The translations under genes were made by a program, and so were the position numbers. Positions 46,778 through 58,109 of a DNA stretch of 64,000 nt are shown here, piece by piece. The notes beneath the pieces were generated by a model. It was not told where the DNA came from. It saw nothing but the letters and a program-made list of their open reading frames with translations, and ran no database searches. How positions within the stretch are numbered: the stretch's first letter is position 1; each line of letters starts with the position of its first letter. The DNA is from JAOUEA01 sp963719165 (GTDB lineage Bacteria; Actinomycetota; UBA4738; HRBIN12): positions 372,001 to 436,000 of the forward strand of contig CAVRAV010000001.1 of NCBI GenBank assembly GCA_963719165.1. Reading direction: 5' to 3'.

Positions 46778-47653
46778 CTACAGGGGCAGCGGCGTCGCGT
46801 CGTCGGCGTTGTTGGGAGCGGCGCCGTTGAGCCCGTAGGCCTCCCACATGCCCGCGCAGAAGGAGTAGTGGTCGTAGCGCCGGCCGTCCTTGGAGCCGGC
46901 CGCGACCCCGGGGCCGATCTCCACCGCGTAGACGAGCTGCCCGGTGCTCTTGCTGCTCTCGTCGAACGTCACGATGACGGTGACGGAGGGGTCGGCGTCG
47001 GTGATCACGCCCACCACGTGCTCGACCCATTTGTCGGCGAGCGCCAGCTTGCTCGAGGCGTGGTTCGTGCCGAAGTAAGCCGGGCAGTTGCCTCCCGACG
47101 GATAGGTGTGCGCGTTGCCGCAGTTGTTCGGCACGATGTAGCTGAAGGCGGGCAGGGAACGGAGCTGGGCGTCGGACGTGAGCGGACGATCGTTGGCCTT
47201 GCAGGATGCGTTCGTCTTGTACATGCGCGCGGGGTCGTGTCCCGTGTCGTAGAGGTCGTCCTTGGACCCCGGCACGACGTTGGGCGACGGTTTCACCCCG
47301 CAGTTGGCGGCCATGGATTCCTCGAGGTTCACCCATCCGACGTCCTGGGCGTCGAATTGACTGTAGAGGTTCTTGGACACCGGCTTCGATGCCGTCTGCT
47401 GCCCGGCGACCATGGCCCGGTAGTCATGCGGGGAACCCGCGAAGCCGTGATAGTCCGTGAACTCCTTACCTTGGGCGATGAGCGCATTCATGAACGGTGC
47501 TTCGGACTTGCCGACAACGGCGCTGCGCTTGGTGTTCTCCAGCACGATGACGGCGACCTTGGGTTGTGGCGCGTCCGATGCCATCGCGGCGGCGGGGATC
47601 AGGCTCATCGCGAGCCCCAGGGCGCCCAGCAAGACTCCCACTTTCCTCGACAT
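46778..47653 (-). CDS. Secreted phosphoesterase (phospholipase C / acid phosphatase AcpA-like)
   Basis: 291-residue exported enzyme of the phosphoesterase family that includes acid phosphatase AcpA and phospholipase C. A signal peptide spans residues 1-25 (VGVLLGALGLAMSLIPAAAM). Next come VAVIVLENTKRSAVVGKSEA with the metal/nucleophile region, DYHGFAGSPHDYRAMVAG, FSYIVPNNCGNAHTYPSGG and VTFDESS with the metal-binding D-E, ending HYSFCAGMWEAYGL. Start ATG 47653 has GGAGGTG five bases upstream. It converges on the ABC operon. The substrate is unknown. Confidence 0.8.
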   Translation of the reverse strand: MSRKVGVLLGALGLAMSLIPAAAMASDAPQPKVAVIVLENTKRSAVVGKSEAPFMNALIAQGKEFTDYHGFAGSPHDYRAMVAGQQTASKPVSKNLYSQFDAQDVGWVNLEESMAANCGVKPSPNVVPGSKDDLYDTGHDPARMYKTNASCKANDRPLTSDAQLRSLPAFSYIVPNNCGNAHTYPSGGNCPAYFGTNHASSKLALADKWVEHVVGVITDADPSVTVIVTFDESSKSTGQLVYAVEIGPGVAAGSKDGRRYDHYSFCAGMWEAYGLNGAAPNNADDATPLPL

Positions 47654-47776
47654 CAGCACCTCCGTAGTCGCCCGTTCGGCCTACGCCGGACGGCCGAACC
47701 CTACCACTACCCTCTCGTGCAACACCAGAGGAGCGGAAGATCGGCCGAGCGGGCACCGATCGGTCGATATCGGGGG

Positions 47777-48169
47777 TCAGCGAGGAGGCATCCGTTCCAG
47801 GATCTTGGCCTGGATCTTGTCTGCCACCTTCGGGAGTGAGGCGCGCATGCCGGCGAAGTCCCGGGCGTGCATGACGGCCATCCGCGCAGGCGTGACCGTG
47901 GTCACCGTGGCTGTGCGTCGGTTCGTCTCGATGAGCGCGATCTCGCCGAAGAAGTCTCCGGACGAGAGGTGCGCAAGCAGCTCGCCCTCGTGCCGAACGT
48001 CGGCCTCGCCGTCGAGCATCACGAAGAACTCGTGGGCCATGGCGCCTTCTTCGAGGAGATCTTTGTCCGCACCGACCTCCACGACGTCCATGGAATGAGC
48101 GACCTGTTTGCGGTCCTTGGCGGGTAGATCCGCGAACAGCGGGACTGCCTTGAGCTCCTTCTCGTCCAC
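47777..48169 (-). CDS. Cyclic-nucleotide-binding-domain protein
   Basis: 130-residue single-domain protein of the Crp/PKA regulatory fold. The phosphate-binding-cassette region reads SSGDFFGEIALIETNRRTAT, with the Glu and the Arg pair expected for cAMP or cGMP binding. No DNA-binding or catalytic domain is attached. GTG 48169 follows AAGGGGAT. It stands alone and is divergent from the acyltransferase gene. Such stand-alone domains may act as sensors for partner proteins; the partner is unknown. Confidence 0.85.
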   Translation of the reverse strand: MDEKELKAVPLFADLPAKDRKQVAHSMDVVEVGADKDLLEEGAMAHEFFVMLDGEADVRHEGELLAHLSSGDFFGEIALIETNRRTATVTTVTPARMAVMHARDFAGMRASLPKVADKIQAKILERMPPR

Positions 48170-48293
48170 GCGATCCCCTTCTCCCTCGGCGCAGCGGTCA
48201 TCCTCCCACGCGGGACGGCATCGACGCGAACGTAGAGCCTCACGTACGCTTCGAGCTGCGGGTGTTCCCTCCCCCTCCCCGTTGAGAGACCCA

Positions 48294-50235
48294 GTGAGTT
48301 CGAGCCGAGATCTGCCGCGCGGAGAGCCGGGCGCCAAGGGACACGTCCGTGCCCTCGATGGCATGCGCGCCGTCGCCGTGGTCCTGGTGGTCCTCTTCCA
48401 CCTTCGCGTGCCGGGGTTCTCCGCCGGCTACCTCGGTGTGGACGTGTTCTTCGTGCTGTCGGGATTCTTGATCACGTCGCTGCTGATCTCCGAGATGCAG
48501 GAGCACGGGCGGATCGCGTTGGCGGCGTTCTGGTCGCGTCGCGTTCGACGCCTGTTACCGGCCCTCGCGCTCCTGCTGCTGGCGGTGGCGCTCGTGACCT
48601 GGCTCACCGCGACCTATTCCGAGCGCGCGTCGATCCGAGGCGACCTGCTCGCATCGACCGCGTACCTCGCCAACTGGCGCTTCATCGCCACCAGCAGTTA
48701 CTTCGTGAGCACCGGGATCGAGAGCCCCCTGCAGCACACGTGGTCCCTGGCGATCGAGGAGCAGTTCTACCTCCTGTGGCCTTTGGCGCTCGCTGGCGCC
48801 ATGGCCGTGTTCCACCGAGCGCGCCTCGAGCGTGACGGTCCTCGGCGTGATCGGCGTGCTCGTCTCCGCCGCCGCGATGGCGTGGCTGTTCGGCCCCGAA
48901 GGGGTGGAGCGGGCGTACATGGGCACCGACGCGCGGATGTTCGAGCCCTTGGTCGGAGCGCTGGGCGCCGTGTGGGTGGCGACGCCCTGGGCGCGCGGCT
49001 GGCTCGAACGATACGGCCGCCCGGTGATGTGGCTCGGCCTGTTCGTCGTCCTCGTCGACCTCATCGTGATCCGACCCGGCGACGCGTACTACTTCGACGG
49101 TGGGGCGCTCGGGTTCTGCGTCGCCACGCTGATGGTCGTGGCACCGCTGTGGGTGGACCGCGGGGGGACGGTGGGGGCCGGTCTGTCGTGGCGTCCGGTG
49201 GCCTGGGTGGGGGTGATCTCCTACGGCATCTACCTGTGGCACTGGCCCCTCATCGTGTGGCTCGGGGTGCGGACGGCCACCGGCGTGCGTTCGGCGCTCC
49301 TGGGGGTCGTGGTCCTCGTCCTCACCGTCGCGATCGCGGCTCTTTCCTACTACCTGGTCGAGCGCCCGATACGCACGGGCCGGCCGCTGGGAACGCGCGA
49401 GCGCAAACGCCGGGCGCTCCGACGTCCGGGCATCGTGCTCGCCATCGTTCCCCTCGTCCTGTTGCTGGTCGCCTCGGCCTCCCTGGCCGCGACGAGCGTC
49501 CCCACCCCTTCGGCCGGCACGCCGGTGCTCCTGCTGGTTGGAGACTCGGTGCCGCTGCACCTCGAGGTCGCGTTCGAGCGCGCGACCGCCGCGCGCGGGT
49601 GGCGCGTGGTCTCAGCCGCCTACGGCGGGTGTCCCGTCACGGGAGAGACGAGCGCCAAGCCTACCGGCGAGGCCCTCCACCTGGCCGCCGGTTGCGCACA
49701 GTTGACGATCCCCGCGCAGGAGGCGTTGATCGCCCGCGATCATCCCGACGTGGTGCTGTGGTGGGATCGGTGGTCGGTCTCGGACTATCTCGCCGCCGAC
49801 GGGCACCACGTCCGTTCGGGCACGGACCGGTTCTGGACGCTGCGCCGTGCGGGCCTGGACGCGGCCGTGCGCCGGCTCGGCGCGGGGGGTGCGACCGTGA
49901 TGCTCGTGGCCACGGAGCCGCCCGGCGTGGGCATATGGACGCGCTGCACCGTCGAGCGGTGCGCGGACTGGGATCGCTTCCAGATCGACCACTACGGGGA
50001 CATCACCACCCGCTGGAACGCCATCTTGCGCCGCTATGCGGAACGCCACCCCGATCGAGCCGCGTTCATCAGCGTGACGGACGCGGTGTGCCACGATGAC
50101 TCGTCTCCTTGCGACGATCACATCGACGGGGTTCCCGCGCGCCCCGACGGCACCCACTACGCGGGGGCCGGGGAGGACCTCGTCACGCGGCTCATCGTCG
50201 ACGCGATCGCCCCGCGGATGGAGGCGGGACGCTGA
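48294..50235 (+). CDS. Acyltransferase-3 membrane protein fused to SGNH domain (one frameshift)
   Basis: About 646-residue OafA/YrhL-type enzyme. The membrane part begins HVRALDGMRAVAVVLVVLFH with the catalytic-type HxxxxD region (His-Leu-Arg-Val... in FHLRVPGFSAGYLGVDVFFV) and has about ten helices, ending VISYGIYLWHWPLIVW and YYLVERPIR. A C-terminal SGNH hydrolase domain starts at VLLLVGDSVPLHLEVAFERA (GDS block) and ends with RPDGTHYAGAGED (D..H block). It transfers O-acyl groups to surface glycans. The frame breaks at about 48825-48835. GTG 48294 start; ATG 48363 is inside the conserved block. Confidence 0.85.
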
Positions 50236-50241
50236 GTCGCC

Positions 50242-50682
50242 TCAGACGCCGTCGAGCGCGGTCTTCAGTCCCGCGACCGCCCGATCGCTCATCTCATCCA
50301 GCTTGCCGCCGATGAACGGCTCCGCGAGGCGGGCGACACCCTTGAGCGCGAGGTCGGCCCGATACGTGACGGCGGTTCCGGCTCCCTCACGCGGTGCGAA
50401 CGAGATCACGTCGACGCCGTGGAAGTTGGCGCCGTCGCCCACGAGCGTGATGCTCCGAGGCCGATCGTAGGTCGTGACCTCGTACGTCAGGGTCTGTTCC
50501 TTGCCGTTGAAACGAGAGACCAGCTCGAAGCGGGAGCCGACGCCGATCGGATCCTCGTCCAGGCGTCGGGCGCTGGGGATGCCCGGATCCCACGCCTGCG
50601 TGGTGGAGAAATCCGCGACGAAGTCGAAGGCCGCCTCCGGCGCGCACGAGGTCTCGATGGTGCGTTCGACTCGATGCGTCAT
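50242..50682 (-). CDS. SRPBCC-family (START-like) protein
   Basis: 146-residue helix-grip protein (polyketide cyclase/dehydrase-like). Segments TIETSCAPEAAFDFVADFST, WDPGIPSARRL, GSRFELVSRF and AVTYRADLALKG follow the SRPBCC beta-sheet order. The fold binds hydrophobic ligands; the ligand here is unknown. Converges on the acyltransferase gene with a 6-base gap. A TAGGCT -10 box lies just before its ATG. Confidence 0.85.
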   Translation of the reverse strand: MTHRVERTIETSCAPEAAFDFVADFSTTQAWDPGIPSARRLDEDPIGVGSRFELVSRFNGKEQTLTYEVTTYDRPRSITLVGDGANFHGVDVISFAPREGAGTAVTYRADLALKGVARLAEPFIGGKLDEMSDRAVAGLKTALDGV

Positions 50683-50689
50683 GCGGCCG

Positions 50690-50695
50690 AGCCTA
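50690..50695 (-). promoter_or_regulatory. Putative -10 box TAGGCT for the SRPBCC gene
   Basis: Read on the minus strand, TANNNT ends seven bases before the ATG at 50682; no Shine-Dalgarno sequence. Confidence 0.4.
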
Positions 50696-50750
50696 CGACG
50701 GCGCCGCGCGAACGTCGTTCGGCTCGAACGACCGAACCCACGGCGAGCCC

Positions 50751-50756
50751 TAGGCT
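50751..50756 (+). promoter_or_regulatory. Putative -10 box TAGGCT for the TauE/SafE gene
   Basis: TANNNT box ending six bases before ATG 50763. It favours that ATG over the GTG at 50757. Confidence 0.4.
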
Positions 50757-50762
50757 GTGTGC

Positions 50763-51521
50763 ATGGCGCCCTTGCCCGTCTTCGTCCTCGCCGGGGCGCT
50801 GATCGGCCTCCTCACCGGGGTCTTCGGCGTGGGGGGCTCCTCGGTCGCCACGCCGTTGTTGTCGTTGTTGGGGGTTCCCCCCTTGATCGCCGTTGCCACG
50901 CCGCTGCCGGCCACGATCCCGTCGGCCGCCGTGGCGGCCGTGCCGTACGTCCGGGCGGACGAGGCGCGACCGCGCGCGGCCGCGTGGACCCTGCTGGGCT
51001 CGATCCCGGCGGCGGTGGTGGGGGCCTTGCTGTCACGATCGGTCGGCGGCCCCACGTTGCTGATCGTCTCCGGGATCGTCCTCGTGGTGATCGGTCAACG
51101 CGTGATCCGACCGATCGACACGGTGATGCGAGCGCGGGGCACGAACAGGCGTCGCAACCGCCCGATCCTCGTGCTCGTTTCTGCCGGCATCGGGCTGCTC
51201 GCGGGCCTGCTCGCCAACGGCGGGGGATTCCTTCTGGTGCCGATGTACCTGCTGCTATTCGGCCTGAGCATGCGGCAGTCGGCCGGCACGAGCCTGCTGG
51301 TGATCGCGGTGATGGCGCTCCCAACGCTCGTGGCCCATTGGGCGCTCGGTCATATCGACTGGCGTGTGGCGGGCGCCTTCGCACTGGGCGCGGTGCCGGC
51401 GAGCGCTGCGAGCGGGCGCTTCGCACACCGGCTGGCCGGTCCTCGTGTGCGTACCGCCTTCGGATGGTTCCTGACGGTCTCCGGCGTCGCGTTCGTGCTC
51501 TTCCGCGTGCTGGGACGCTGA
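50763..51521 (+). CDS. TauE/SafE-family membrane transporter
   Basis: 252-residue integral membrane protein with about eight helices in two halves. Typical glycine-rich repeats are GLLTGVFGVGGSSVATPLLS in the first half and GLLAGLLANGGGFLLVPMYL in the second. The family exports sulfite, sulfoacetate or related anions, or has unknown cargo. It lies between the SRPBCC gene (divergent) and leuS. The substrate cannot be deduced. Confidence 0.87.
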   Translation: MAPLPVFVLAGALIGLLTGVFGVGGSSVATPLLSLLGVPPLIAVATPLPATIPSAAVAAVPYVRADEARPRAAAWTLLGSIPAAVVGALLSRSVGGPTLLIVSGIVLVVIGQRVIRPIDTVMRARGTNRRRNRPILVLVSAGIGLLAGLLANGGGFLLVPMYLLLFGLSMRQSAGTSLLVIAVMALPTLVAHWALGHIDWRVAGAFALGAVPASAASGRFAHRLAGPRVRTAFGWFLTVSGVAFVLFRVLGR

Positions 51522-51558
51522 GGCGCGCGGACCTGCCGGGGCGGAAGGGGTCGTTCGG

Positions 51559-51564
51559 TAGGAT
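51559..51564 (+). promoter_or_regulatory. Putative -10 box TAGGAT for leuS
   Basis: TANNNT box ending nine bases before the leuS ATG; no Shine-Dalgarno sequence between them. Confidence 0.45.
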
Positions 51565-51573
51565 GCCCGGACG

Positions 51574-54031
<2,458 letters not shown>

Positions 54032-54046
54032 GGGGTTCCGCGCGAT

Positions 54047-54064
54047 CCGTGACGGCCGTCACGG
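54047..54064. promoter_or_regulatory. 18-bp perfect palindrome between leuS and comEA
   Basis: ccgtgacggccgtcacgg is its own reverse complement, 16 bases after the leuS stop and 20 bases before the comEA -10 box. It could be an operator for the competence genes or part of a leuS terminator; the loop-free symmetry fits a dimeric repressor site better. Confidence 0.4.
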
Positions 54065-54084
54065 CGGCTCGCCGCGGCCCACGG

Positions 54085-54090
54085 TAGCGT
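54085..54090 (+). promoter_or_regulatory. Putative -10 box TAGCGT for comEA
   Basis: TANNNT box ending seven bases before the comEA ATG. Confidence 0.4.
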
Positions 54091-54097
54091 CGCGCGC

Positions 54098-54739
54098 ATG
54101 GGGATCAGGGATCGCCTGGACGCGCTGTCCCGCGCGGAGCTCACCGGCCTGATCGGGGTCGTGGTCCTCACGCTCGCGGGCGTGGGCCTCTGGTACACGC
54201 GATCGCTGCCCAAGCCCGTGGAGGTCGCGTCGTCGCCGGCGGCCGCCGTCGCGCCCCCGGCCGGATCGGGGAGCGGCGTCCCCGTCGTGTCGGGATCGCC
54301 GGCGAGCGCGGCGCCGATCATCGTCGACGTCACGGGCTGGGTGCGGAACCCCGGCGTGTACGAGTTCGCCGCCGGCCAGCGCGTGATCGACGCCGTCCAC
54401 CGCGCCGGCGGCGCCCGCGAGGGCGCGGACCTGAGCGTGATCAACCTCGCCGCCCCGCTCGCCGACGGCACCCAGGTCGTGGTGAGCAAGCGGGGGCGGG
54501 TGCCGAGCGGCGCGGCCTCCGGCGTTCCGGGGGTCCCGGGCTCGGTCGCCGTGGTGAACGTCAACACGGCGAGTGAGACCGAGCTCGAGACGCTCAACGG
54601 CGTCGGGCCGGTCACGGCCGCCGCCATCATCCAGTACCGAACCGACAACGGACCGTTCGCGACGGTCGACGATCTGCTGGACGTCAGCGGCATCGGCCCG
54701 GTCACCCTCGAGGAGCTGCGTCCGCAGGTCACCGTGTGA
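54098..54739 (+). CDS. comEA: ComEA-family DNA-binding protein
   Basis: 213-residue membrane-anchored receptor for incoming DNA. It has an N-terminal helix (LTGLIGVVVLTLAGVGLWY) and a Pro/Ala/Ser-rich linker. An SLBB domain follows (IIVDVTGWVRNPGVYEFAAG). The C-terminal helix-hairpin-helix pair reads VNVNTASETELETLNGVGPV and FATVDDLLDVSGIGPVTLEE. This is the standard ComEA arrangement in high-GC Gram-positives. The stop overlaps the comEC GTG. Confidence 0.93.
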   Translation: MGIRDRLDALSRAELTGLIGVVVLTLAGVGLWYTRSLPKPVEVASSPAAAVAPPAGSGSGVPVVSGSPASAAPIIVDVTGWVRNPGVYEFAAGQRVIDAVHRAGGAREGADLSVINLAAPLADGTQVVVSKRGRVPSGAASGVPGVPGSVAVVNVNTASETELETLNGVGPVTAAAIIQYRTDNGPFATVDDLLDVSGIGPVTLEELRPQVTV

Positions 54740-57126
54740 GCGGGTGGACGCTACCGTCCGCGGCCGCCGCGTTCTGGGCCGGGTTGCTGCTGTGGGAGGT
54801 CCGTCCCGGCGGGTTCGGGGCCTGGTTCTGGGGGCTGCTCGGCGCGGCTGGCCTCATCGGCGCCTGGCTCGCGGCGGCTCCGGCCCGCGGTGCGAACTCT
54901 CCGTTGACACGTGTCCGCCTCGTTCCTCGTGAGGCTCCGGCGGTCAAGGCTGTGGCGGCCGACGGCCAGGCCCGCCGTGGCGGCGGTGTGGGCGCCGCGG
55001 CCCTCGCCGCGGTCGCGATCGTCGCGCTGGGCGGGGCCTGGGCGGGCTTCGGGCAGGCACGGGTCGACGGCTCGCTGATGGCTCGGCTCGGGCCTCAGCG
55101 TATCGAGGCCGTGGGCTCGCTCCGCGAGGATCCATCGCCGGGCATGTTCGGCTGGCACGCGATCGTGGATCTCTCCCGCGTGACGTGGGGCGATGGCGCC
55201 GCCGAGGTGCGGGAGTCGGTCTGGGTCCAGGGCGAGGGGGCGCCGCCCGCGACGGTCCGCGGCGATCGGGTGACCGTGGCGGGGTTCGTCCGCTATCCCG
55301 ACGATCCCAGCTTCGCCGACGTCCTGCGTCACAAGGGCATGGCGGCGGAACTGCAGGCGAGCTCCTTCGAACGCCTGGGGAGTGCGACGAACCCCTTCCT
55401 GCATGCCACCCAGGTCGTGCGGGCGTTCGTGGGTCGGTCCATCGATCGCCTCTTCCCGCAGAAGGAGGCCGGGCTGCTCCTCGGCCTGATGCTCGGGGAC
55501 GATTCGCAGCTCGATCCCGGCCTCTCGCGCGATTTCCAGGCCACCGGGCTGGGCCACCTGCTGGTCGTGAGCGGGGAGAACGTCGCCATGGTGCTGGCTC
55601 CCATCTTGGCGCTCGCCGCGTGGTTGCGGTTCCGCCGGTGGACCCGGTTCCTCGTGGCCGCGGGCACGGTGGCCTTCTTCGTCGTGCTCACCGGCGCGGA
55701 GGCATCCGTGATGCGCGCAGGGGTGATGGCGGCCCTCACCTTGATCGGCGTCTTGATGGGGCGCCCTCGCTCCACCGCATCCATCCTGGCGGGAGCCGTG
55801 CTGGTTTTGTTGGCGCTCGATCCGTGGCTGGTGTGGTCCATCGGCTTCCAGCTCTCCGTGGCGGCTACCGCGGGGATGGTCGTGCTCGCCACGCCCATCG
55901 CCGAGCGCTTGGGGCGGTTCCTCCCCCGACCGGCGGCGCTCGCGGCGGGCACGACCATGGCGGCGCAGCTCGGCGTGACGCCACTGCTGCTCTTCCACTT
56001 CCACGAGGTGCCCGGCGTGACGATCGCGGCGAACCTCGCCGCCTTCCCGGCGGTCTCGCCGGCGCTCCTGCTCGGCATCGCGGCATCGACCGCAGGGCTC
56101 GCGTGGGGCGCCGCCGGCCACATCCTTGCCCTCGTCGCGCTCCTTCCCATGCGCTACCTCGAGGGGATCGCGAACGCGCTCGCAAAGGCGCCGGTGGGTC
56201 ACGTGACGACCCGGGGGGGCCCGCTCGTGCTCGTGGCGGGCGCCGGCATCTTCGTGGGTCTGGCGGCGTGGATGCGGACTGGATGGCGGCCGCCCCGGTG
56301 GACGCTGGCGCTGGCGGTCGGGGTGATGCCGCTGGTGATCTGGTCCACGGCGCTCGGGACGGGGGCGCCGCCGCGGCTCACGATCCGATTCTTCGACGTG
56401 GGCCAGGGCGATTCGGCGCTGATCACGAGTCCTGCCGGCGCCACCGTCCTCATCGACGGGGGGCCCGACGAGGAGGAGGTCGCGACGGATCTCGCCTCCC
56501 TCGGTGTGAAGCGGCTCGACCTTGTGGTGGCGAGCCATCCCCACGCGGACCATATCGTCGGACTGTCCAGCGTCCTCGCGCGGATCCCCGTGGGCCTCCT
56601 CCTCGAGCCGGGGTGCCCCGACACCTCCGCGATCCACACCGACCTGGAGCTGGCCATCGCGGACGAGGGCGTGGCCACCGAGCACCCTCGCGCGGGCGCC
56701 ACCTACACCGTCGGGGACCTCCACCTCGACGTGCTCTCGCCAGCGAGCTGCTGGAGCGGAACGGACTCCGATACCAACAACGACGCCCTCGTCCTGATGC
56801 TCACCCACGGCGGGGACTCCGCCCTGTTCGCCACCGAGCCGGAGGAGCCCGCCCAGCAGGCGCTCCTGGACGCCGGCGTGTCGCTGCACGCGGACGTCCT
56901 CAAGGTTCCGCATCACGGAGCGGCCACCTCCTTGCCGGAGTTCTTCCAGGCGGTGGGCGCCAAGGTGGCCGTGGTGAGCGTGGGGGAGAACGATTACGGC
57001 CACCCGGTGCCCTCCACCCTGGAGGCGATCACGGCCACGGGCGCCGATGTCTGGCGCACGGACGAACACGGCACGATCACGGTCACCTTCGAGGCGGGCG
57101 AGCCCGTGGTGTCCGCGCAGCGTTGA
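54736..57126 (+). CDS. comEC: ComEC/Rec2 DNA-uptake channel
   Basis: 796-residue membrane protein. The N-terminal region holds a DUF4131-like OB domain (GDRVTVAGFVRYPDDPSFAD). The central competence domain has about ten helices (GLMLGDDSQLDPGLSRDFQA, GLGHLLVVSGENVAMV). The C-terminal metallo-beta-lactamase-like nuclease domain keeps its metal ligands in ASHPHADHIVGL and ends PHHGAATSLPEFF. It carries single-stranded DNA into the cell. GTG 54736 overlaps the comEA stop (GTGA). The frame is intact, so natural transformation is possible, but other competence genes are outside the window. Confidence 0.95.
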   Translation: MSGWTLPSAAAAFWAGLLLWEVRPGGFGAWFWGLLGAAGLIGAWLAAAPARGANSPLTRVRLVPREAPAVKAVAADGQARRGGGVGAAALAAVAIVALGGAWAGFGQARVDGSLMARLGPQRIEAVGSLREDPSPGMFGWHAIVDLSRVTWGDGAAEVRESVWVQGEGAPPATVRGDRVTVAGFVRYPDDPSFADVLRHKGMAAELQASSFERLGSATNPFLHATQVVRAFVGRSIDRLFPQKEAGLLLGLMLGDDSQLDPGLSRDFQATGLGHLLVVSGENVAMVLAPILALAAWLRFRRWTRFLVAAGTVAFFVVLTGAEASVMRAGVMAALTLIGVLMGRPRSTASILAGAVLVLLALDPWLVWSIGFQLSVAATAGMVVLATPIAERLGRFLPRPAALAAGTTMAAQLGVTPLLLFHFHEVPGVTIAANLAAFPAVSPALLLGIAASTAGLAWGAAGHILALVALLPMRYLEGIANALAKAPVGHVTTRGGPLVLVAGAGIFVGLAAWMRTGWRPPRWTLALAVGVMPLVIWSTALGTGAPPRLTIRFFDVGQGDSALITSPAGATVLIDGGPDEEEVATDLASLGVKRLDLVVASHPHADHIVGLSSVLARIPVGLLLEPGCPDTSAIHTDLELAIADEGVATEHPRAGATYTVGDLHLDVLSPASCWSGTDSDTNNDALVLMLTHGGDSALFATEPEEPAQQALLDAGVSLHADVLKVPHHGAATSLPEFFQAVGAKVAVVSVGENDYGHPVPSTLEAITATGADVWRTDEHGTITVTFEAGEPVVSAQR

Positions 57127-57147
57127 GGTCGCGTCGGCCGATCTCGG

Positions 57148-57153
57148 TAGGAT
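57148..57153 (+). promoter_or_regulatory. Putative -10 box TAGGAT for holA
   Basis: TANNNT box ending eight bases before the holA ATG, so holA can be expressed separately from comEC. Confidence 0.4.
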
Positions 57154-57161
57154 CGGCAACG

Positions 57162-58094
57162 ATGGCCGACGCCGCCGTGACCTTGCTCTGGGGAGAGGAC
57201 GCCTTCTTGCTGCGCGAGGCCGCCCTTGTTGAGCTGGGCGATGTGCGGCCTACCGAGGTCGACGCCTCGGACTGGGTCGGCGGGGAGCTTCAGGACCTCG
57301 CCACGCCGTCGCTGTTCGGCGAGCCGCGGGCGTTGCTCATCACGGATGCACGCTCGTTGTCCAAAGACGCGATCGCCGAGCTCGCTTCCTATCTCCGTGC
57401 CCCCGACCCCGACGCGCCGGTGGTGATCTGTTGTCAGGTCGCGGAGCGGGGGAAGGTTCCCGCGGCGCTGGACAAGCTCGTGAAGCCCGTCGGCCGCGTC
57501 CGCCAGGTCGCGGTCCCTCGCACCGAGCTCGAGCCGTGGCTCGTGGCGCGGGCGCAGGCGCTCGGCGTGGCGCTCGGTCCGCCGGGGGCCCGCGCCCTCG
57601 TCGAGACGCTGGGCGAGGAGCCCGGCCGGCTCGCGTCGGCGTTGGAGCAGATGGGCGACGCCTTCGCGGGGGAGCAGATAACGCCGCAGCTCGTGGCCCA
57701 GCAGTTCCGAGGCCTCGGCGACCAGAAGGTGTGGGACCTCTGCGACCGGGCGTTCGGGCGGGACCTCCCCGGGGCCATCCGATCCCTGCGATCCATCGAG
57801 GCGGGCGGCGACGATCCGCTGAAGACGCTCGGAGGCATCTCGAGCCGGCTGCGCGACCTCATCAAGGTGCGCGCCCTTCCGGAGAAGATGCCGCCGGCGA
57901 AGGTGGCGAAGGCGGCCGGGCTGCGCTTCGATTGGCAGGCGCGCCGCTACCAGCAGCAGGCGCGCAACTTCACCCTCGGCCGGCTCGTAGAGCTCCACGC
58001 ACGCGTGGGCGAGACGGACCGCGCGCTGAAGAGCGGCGCGACGGGAGAGGTCGCGATGCCCCTGCTGATCACGGCCATCGCGGCGGGCACCTAG
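57162..58094 (+). CDS. holA: DNA polymerase III subunit delta
   Basis: 310-residue clamp-loader subunit. The start VTLLWGEDAFLLREAALVEL, then LFGEPRALLITDARSL and PDPDAPVVICCQ match HolA domain I. RLASALEQMG and GGDDPLKTLGGISSRLRDLI with the end RALKSGATGEVAMPLLITAI match the C-terminal collar domain. The Walker-type loop is degenerate, as in all delta subunits. The position after comEC is conserved across actinobacteria. Confidence 0.94.
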   Translation: MADAAVTLLWGEDAFLLREAALVELGDVRPTEVDASDWVGGELQDLATPSLFGEPRALLITDARSLSKDAIAELASYLRAPDPDAPVVICCQVAERGKVPAALDKLVKPVGRVRQVAVPRTELEPWLVARAQALGVALGPPGARALVETLGEEPGRLASALEQMGDAFAGEQITPQLVAQQFRGLGDQKVWDLCDRAFGRDLPGAIRSLRSIEAGGDDPLKTLGGISSRLRDLIKVRALPEKMPPAKVAKAAGLRFDWQARRYQQQARNFTLGRLVELHARVGETDRALKSGATGEVAMPLLITAIAAGT

Positions 58095-58109
58095 GGACCG
58101 GCGGCCGAA

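Noticed and set aside
54751..57159. An 802-codon open frame on the minus strand
   Set aside because: It is the antisense shadow of comEC; the plus strand has an unmistakable ComEC/Rec2 protein, and long antisense frames are common in GC-rich DNA.
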